Source of the DNA: Mytilus trossulus | Taxonomy: Eukaryota > Mollusca > Bivalvia > Mytilida > Mytilidae | Direction of reading: 5' to 3' | Assembly: GCF_036588685.1 (NCBI RefSeq) | Contig: NC_086383.1 | Location: 46,830,448 to 46,894,447, forward strand | DNA length: 64,000 nt | Part shown: positions 58,765-64,000 of the stretch, piece after piece | Numbering within the stretch: the first letter of the stretch is position 1 | Layout of the letters: every line of letters starts with the position of its first letter | Notes under the pieces: model-generated | Databases searched by the model: none | The model's input: the letters and a program-made list of their open reading frames with translations, nothing else | Told to the model about the DNA's origin: nothing | Program-made: the position numbers and the translations under genes

Positions 58765-59165
58765 TGGATATATAAAAAGAAGATGTTGTATGATTGCCAA
58801 GGAGACAACATTCCACAAGAGTCTAAATTACACAGAAATTAACAGCTACAGGTCATTGTACGGCCTTCAAATATGAGCACAGCTCATACCACATAGTTAG
58901 TCACCGAATACTAACACGGCCTAATTAATGAACAAAAAATGATAAACTCATCGAATGAATACAAATAGAAATACATGTAACAAAAAACATAGAGTAGAAA
59001 CCGTGGACAGATATACGCGTACATCCCAACAACAAAAAAGACACTAAGTTCAGTTCTGAGAGTACTCGCAGCTACTGGCAGCTAGTTCAAAGCCAATAAC
59101 AACTAATAAAAAAATCATACATCTAAGACTTTAATGATTTCACATCCAACATAGATTTAGTGAAA
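58765..59165 (+). repeat. Dispersed mussel-type repeat, long copy
   Basis: AGAAGATGTTGTATGATTGC, GGAGACAACATTCCACAAG, GTCATTGTACGGCCTTCAA, CTCATACCACATAGTTAG, GGCCTAATTAATGAAC, and a downstream part with TGGCAGCTAGTTCAAAGCC and CATACATCTAAGAC. It is longer than the copy inside the segmental repeat. Confidence 0.75.
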
Positions 59166-60080
59166 ATTCATCATAAACAGTTCGAGAAAAACATGACCTT
59201 GTATTGCACAGAAATCGACAGATTGAAGATCCATGAAAGGGCAATAATATTTAGTTTTCTTTTTATTTACTGATCACAAAATCAACATAAATACCAATAA
59301 AAACAACATTCAAAGATCTGATGACGATTCTGTATCGGTAACTTTTTAGAATACGTTTATTCAAAAGGGGGGACCTTTTTCGTAACTTCAAGATACCAAG
59401 GTGTTTTTGCAAGGTCGAAATTTCGGGATTGATCGTTTCGGGATCCGGGAATTCTTTAGTTGAATTTCGGTTTGTCGGATTTCAATATCTTTAAATGCGG
59501 GACCTCTGGATTTCATGTTTTAAAGTCCGTGATTTGGGATCTTCTTTAAAGGATCTCTAAAAAAAGTTGGTCTGTTTTGTGTAATATTTTTTAGAATTCG
59601 ACGATTAAAATTTTATCAGCTTAAAACGTGGTGTGTTCAAATGATATGGTATTAATTAAAGTATGCAGCGATAGGATGTATGTTAGCATTGCCCCTTTTT
59701 ATTTATCAATTGTATCCAAACTCCAATTTCGATCAATATACATGTATAATACATTTTATGCATATCTACATGCTAACGGCACAATTGTCGCACTTAAGTT
59801 GTAACATATATTTCGTAAAGGGGGAAAGGGAGGTGTCAACTTTTATTTATCAAGCAGTATTCTTATCATTCGTTCCCCCAGCATTACTCTATCGAGTTGT
59901 CCCCACCAAATGAAAGCCACCGGAATAACGAAACGCCTTACCTTGTGCCAGGAAGGGGCAAACTAATGATAATGTCACAAAGTGCCAATAATTCTTTTCT
60001 ACATCTCATTATCCAATTTAATATAAATACTCTAATCTCATTTTTACACATTTAAGCATAAAACATAGAAAAATGAGGAA
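59166..60080. other. Intergenic, no gene seen
   Basis: A 77-codon plus-strand frame at 59680-59913 shows no motif I recognise. No repeat boundaries were found. Confidence 0.45.
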
Positions 60081-60351
60081 CTATATAGTGAATAAAGTGC
60101 ACAGAAAAATACTTCGAAAGGACGCTTCGATCGAGTTTTAAACCCTTGAATCCCCTAATTTTAGGTATATCCTATATTATATTCCATCTTCTATTATAAC
60201 CTTTAGATATATAGGATATACCTGTAATTATGGGATGCAAGGGTTCAAAACTCAATTGTTGAAGTATTTTTTTATTAAGTTCGGCCGTTTTTTGTATTCG
60301 GGCGCTACAATACCCCTTAAATCGGATCTGTGCACTTTATTCACTATATAG
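60081..60351. mobile_element. 271-bp near-complete palindrome (foldback element)
   Basis: The 25-bp outer arms are exact (60081-60105 and 60327-60351, beginning CTATATAGTGAATAAAGTGC). The inner arms pair again: GAGTTTTAAACCCTTG with CAAGGGTTCAAAACTC, and TAGGTATATCCTATAT with ATATAGGATATACC. The two halves could form a stem of well over 100 bp broken by small loops. The outer word CTATATAG is itself palindromic. Confidence 0.9.
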
Positions 60352-60869
60352 GGGGTTCACTTTTCGGGTGCTCCCTAATACAGACCTCCTATTTTGGGTG
60401 GCTATTTTTGGGTGGCTATTTTCAGATTTTTCTTAAATCAATCCTAATTCTATCTTACTTTTGCGATATAGTTTTTTTCAAATGTGACGTCATTTTTGTG
60501 CTGATTCACAAATTCATGTTACGTAATTTTTGTGCATTTTCACCACTTCGTATGTGACGTTATTTTATGATTTTTTATGTTGAGGTCTGGACTAAGTCGG
60601 GTGTGTCTATTTTTCTGTGATGGAATGTATTCGGGTTTTGTTTTCTGTAATTAGTTAATACTTCAGTATCATTATGTATATCTTTTATATTCATTTGAAG
60701 AAATTTACTGTTTTGCAATAGCATACATTGTTCTATTAAAATAATATTAAAGGATGTTCTTATCCCAAGCATAAAAACATAGCCACAACCATTTTCTTCT
60801 GATCTTCAGTGCTGTTCAACTTTATACTTTCTTTCACTTTCGAGCTTTTTTTTTATCTGGGCGTCACTG
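60352..60869. other. Intergenic, no gene seen
   Basis: Contains a duplicated GGGTGGCTATTTT (near 60397 and 60411) and three GTGACGT words (60485, 60516-like, 60552). No coding frame of quality. Confidence 0.4.
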
Positions 60870-61130
60870 GTGAGTCTTGCATGGACGAGGCTCATTTTTA
60901 ATATTTTTTATATTTAACATTGCCATTGCGAGGTTTACTATGCCACAACACAAAGTTCAACCCGCCATTTTTATCCTTTAAAAAATGTCCTGTACCAAGT
61001 CAGGAAAATTACCATTGTTATGTTATAGTTCGTTTCTGTATGTGCAACATTTTAACGCTGTGTTTCCGTTGTGTCGTTTGTTTTCTCTTTTGAGTTCTTT
61101 GGTTCTTATAACGTGACTCTGTTCATTGAT
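60870..61130 (+). repeat. Dispersed mussel-type repeat
   Basis: GGTGAGTCTTGCATGGACGA, AACCCGCCATTTTTATCC, AATGTCCTGTACCAAGTCAG, GTTATAGTTCGTTTCTGTAT and GTTTCCGTTGTGTCGTTTGT are in the same order as in the copies at 31.5 and 61.6 kb. Confidence 0.75.
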
Positions 61131-61508
61131 AGTTATCAAAAGTACCAGGATTATAATTTAGTACGCCAGACGCGCTTTTCGTCGCCATAAGACTCATCAG
61201 AGACGCGCATATCAAAATATTTATAAAGCCAAACTAGTACAAAGTTGAAGAGCATTTAAGGATCTAAAATTCCCAAAAAGTTGTGCCAAATACGGCTAAG
61301 GAAATCTATACCTGGGATATGAAAATCCTTTGAAAAATTAAAAGTTTTGTAAACAGGAAATTTATAAAAATGACCACATTATTGATATTCATGTGTTGGT
61401 TACCGGGCTGGTGATACCCTCGGGGACGAAACGTCCACCAACAGTGGCATCGAACCAGTGGTGTAAATAGTTATCAAAAGTACCAGGATTATAATTTAGT
61501 ACGCCAGA
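61131..61508 (+). repeat. Dispersed repeat bounded by 40-bp direct repeats
   Basis: A 40-bp word starting AGTTATCAAAAGTACCAGGA occurs at 61131-61170 and again at 61469-61508 (spacing 338 bp). Between them lie ACGCGCTTTTCGTCGCCATA, AGACTCATCAGAGACGCGC, AAAATTCCCAAAAAGTTGTG and GATACCCTCGGGGACGAAAC. I recall this as a common mussel repeat; the direct ends suggest a tandem dimer collapsed to one and a bit, or long target-site-like ends. Confidence 0.8.
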
Positions 61509-61559
61509 AGCGTGTGTTTTCTGTTAAATTGTTTCTTAAAAAATTGTTACACGATGATG

Positions 61560-61835
61560 ACTGCTGTACCCATATTTTTACTATTTGATTTATTGTGTCT
61601 GTTGAACGCATCATTGCGCTTCATATAACGGAAGTTGATGAGACTGACATCCATTAGCGCTATAAATTCAGGTTTAATCCACCATTTTCTACATTTAAAA
61701 ATGACTGTACAAAGTCAGGAATATGACAATTCTGGTCCATTCGTTTTTGATGTGCTTGTTATTTGATATTGCCATGTGATAATGGACTTTCCGAATTGAT
61801 TTTTCTCTGAGTTCAGCATTTTTGTGATTTTACTT
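61560..61835 (+). repeat. Dispersed mussel-type repeat
   Basis: GTACCCATATTTTTACTATT, GAACGCATCATTGCGCTTCA, GAAGTTGATGAGACTGACAT, ATGACTGTACAAAGTCAGGA and GATAATGGACTTTCCGAATT. It is the same family as the 60.87-kb copy, a longer and differently diverged member. Confidence 0.7.
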
Positions 61836-61839
61836 TTTT

Positions 61840-64000
61840 AATGTTGAAAATAAATGGTGAATGTTGAATTTTTAATGTTGAAAACAAGTGATGAATTTTG
61901 AACCATAGAAGAAAATTGGAAATTTAAAACAAATTTCAAATGTTAGAAACGGACGTTGAATGTTAAAAACTGGATGTAGAAAAAGATTGTTGAAAACGAA
62001 TGTTGAAAACTAATGTAGAGTGTTGAGTATGAATGTGGAAAACGAATGTGGAAAACGAATGTGGAAAACGAATGTAGAAAACGAATGTTGAAAACTTCTA
62101 TAGATTGTTGAGTATGAATGTGGAAAACGAATGTTGAAAACTTTTATAGATTGTTGAGTATGAATGTGGAAAACGAAAGTTGAAAACTAATGTAGAGTGT
62201 TGAGTATGAATGTGGAAAACGAATGTTGAAAACTAATGTAGAATGTTGAGTACGAATGAAGAAAACGAATGTTGAAAACTAATGTAGAATGTTGAGTACG
62301 AATGAAGAAAACGAATGTTGTAAACTAATGTAGAGGTGTTGAGTATGAATGTCGAAAGTTGAAAATTGAATGTAAAACACGAATCTTGAGTTTTATAAAC
62401 TAATTTTGAATGTTGGAAATGAATGATGACTGTTGAATGTTGAAAATTGAATGTTGAAAACGAATGATCAATTTTTAAAACCAATCTTGAAAATTGAAAA
62501 TCATGTAAAAAAACTAATTTTGAATATTGATAACGGATTCTGAATGTTGAAAATGAAAGTGGAAATTTCAAAAACCATTGCTCAAAATTGAAAATTGAAG
62601 AAACTAATTTTAGATATTGATAACGAATATTAAATGTTGAAAACTAATTTTAGATATTGAAAACGAATGTTCAATGTTGAAAACGAATGGTAAATGTTGA
62701 AAACGAATGGAAAAAGTTGAAATTTGAACATAGAAAACAAATGATGAATTTTGAAATTTGTTGAAATTTGGATAATAAAAATGTTGAAAACTAATTTAGA
62801 ATGTTCAAAACCAATGTTGAAAGTTGAAAATTGAATGTATGTTGAATTTTGAAAACAAAAACTAATCAAGAATGTTGGAAACCAATTATGAATTTTAAAA
62901 ACGAAGGTTAATGTTGAAAATTCAATGTTGAAAACCAATGTTGAATTTTGAAAAACATTCCTGTAAATTGAAAATCGAATACTGAAAACTAATTTGAAAA
63001 CGAATATTTAATGTTTGAAACGAATGTTGATTGTTGAAAATTGATTGTTTAAAAAGAATATAGAATTTTGAAAACCATAGCTCAAAATTAAAAATCTAAT
63101 GTTGAAAACAAAATTTAGATGTTATAAAATACTGTTTAATGGATAACGAATAGTGAATGTTGATTTATGAATGTTAAAAATAAATAAGGAATTTTGAAAA
63201 GCATTGTTTAAAATTGGGAATCGAATGTTGTAAACTAATTATGAATGTTGAAATAGAATGTTAAATGTTAAAAAATGAATATTTAACACGATTATGAAAT
63301 TTTGAAAAACATTCTTGAAAATGAAAATCGAGGTTGGAAACTAATTTTAGATGTTGAAAACGAATGTAAATGTTGAAAACCAATGTTTGTTCAAAATTTT
63401 ATTTTTGAGACCATTGCTCAAAATTGAAAATCGAATTTTGGAAATTAATTTTAGATGTTGAAAACGAAACGAAGTTTAGATGATGAAAACAATGTAAAAA
63501 CGAATGTTGAATTTTGAATGTTGAATCGAATATGTAATTTTCCATCGCTTAAAATTTTAAATCGAATGTTAAAAATTGAATCTTGAAAACTGTTCAAACT
63601 AAATAAAAAAAATAAAAAAATCAAAAGCGAATGCTGAAAACTAATTATAAATGATTAAAACGAATAATGAATGTTTGAAACGAATGTAGATAGTAGAAAA
63701 TTGAATGTTGAAAAACGGATATTGAATTTTGAAACCATGATTGCTTCAAATAGAAAATCGAATTTTGGAAACTAATTTTAGATAGTGAAAACGAATGTTG
63801 ACAATATTGAAAACGAAAATTCAATTATGAAAACCATTGCTCAAAATTGTAAATCGAAGATTGGAAACTAATTTTAAATGTTGAAAACAATATGAAATGT
63901 TAAGAACGAATGGTGAAGGTTGAATGTTAAATGTTAAAAACGAATGGTGAAGGTTGAATTTTAAATGTTGAAACGAATGATGAATTGTGAAAACTGATGA
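61840..64000. repeat. AATGTTGAAAACGAATGTTGAA-type satellite, long block
   Basis: More than 2.1 kb of irregular 17-24-bp units (AATGTTGAAAACGAATG, AATGTTGAAAACTAATTT). A more regular ~46-bp higher-order unit occurs at about 61970-62350 (GTTGAGTATGAATGTGG, then AAAACGAATGTTGAAAAC). Minus-strand frames at 62233 and 62630 read FSTFNF-type repeats and are artefacts. It is the reverse complement of the block at 57.7 kb and continues past the window edge. Confidence 0.93.

Noticed and set aside
62233-62938. Minus-strand FSTFNF-rich frames
   Set aside because: They are read-through of the AATGTTGAAAACGAATG satellite.
1-64000. CRISPR array among the direct repeats
   Set aside because: All arrays have contiguous or near-contiguous units with no unique spacers, and the sequence is eukaryotic in character.

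Overview
The window looks like a stretch of marine bivalve genome, most probably a mussel (Mytilus or close relative). The basis is AT-rich, intron- and repeat-dominated sequence plus many dispersed repeats whose wording I recall from mussel DNA (core GATGTGGTATGATTGCCA; the motif ending GTAGTATACCGCTG; the repeat carrying AATGCGCATCTGGTGCA). The species call comes from memory and could not be searched. No tRNA, rRNA, CRISPR array or bacterial-type operon was seen. Nearly all long open frames are by-products of tandem repeats whose period is divisible by three.

Layout. 0.9-4.8 kb: a 21-bp satellite split by a 1.1-kb hAT-like element. 4.8-6.4 kb: a palindromic foldback and an element with ~90-bp inverted ends. 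7.4-9.2 kb: a 1.8-kb dispersed element with internal arrays. 9.7-10.5 kb: 37-bp and 57-bp minisatellites. 11.7-15.9 kb: a cluster of DNA-transposon derivatives (long-inverted-end element, hAT remnant, piggyBac-like MITE) and three more foldbacks. 16.5-17.7 kb: a 45-bp array. 18.3-22.6 kb: several MITEs, including an 82-bp one with an exact 9-bp target duplication. 25.4 kb: a dead LINE reverse-transcriptase fragment.

26.7-33.3 kb holds the only plausible host gene: a TATA box, a first exon coding a clean signal peptide, a consensus splice donor, and a phase-matched terminal exon 5.8 kb downstream, giving a predicted 98-residue secreted peptide of unknown family.

33.9-54.4 kb is the most striking structure: four tandem copies of a 4.3-6.4 kb segment plus a partial fifth. 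Each copy is largely built from 21/24-bp monomers. In one zone the monomers paired into a 45-bp dimer that has expanded very differently in each copy (about 20, 50, 5 and 5 units). All copies share the same insertion of a dispersed repeat, so the insertion came first. The tail segment carries a minus-strand, coding-like but broken stretch.

54.4-64 kb: dispersed repeats, a 1-kb TTAA-type element with another repeat nested in it, a TA-flanked element rich in CACGTG, a 271-bp near-complete palindrome, and a TTCAACATTCG-type satellite that occurs in both orientations and runs off the right edge. I see no multi-gene system here; the interest lies in repeat architecture and in the one candidate secreted-peptide gene.
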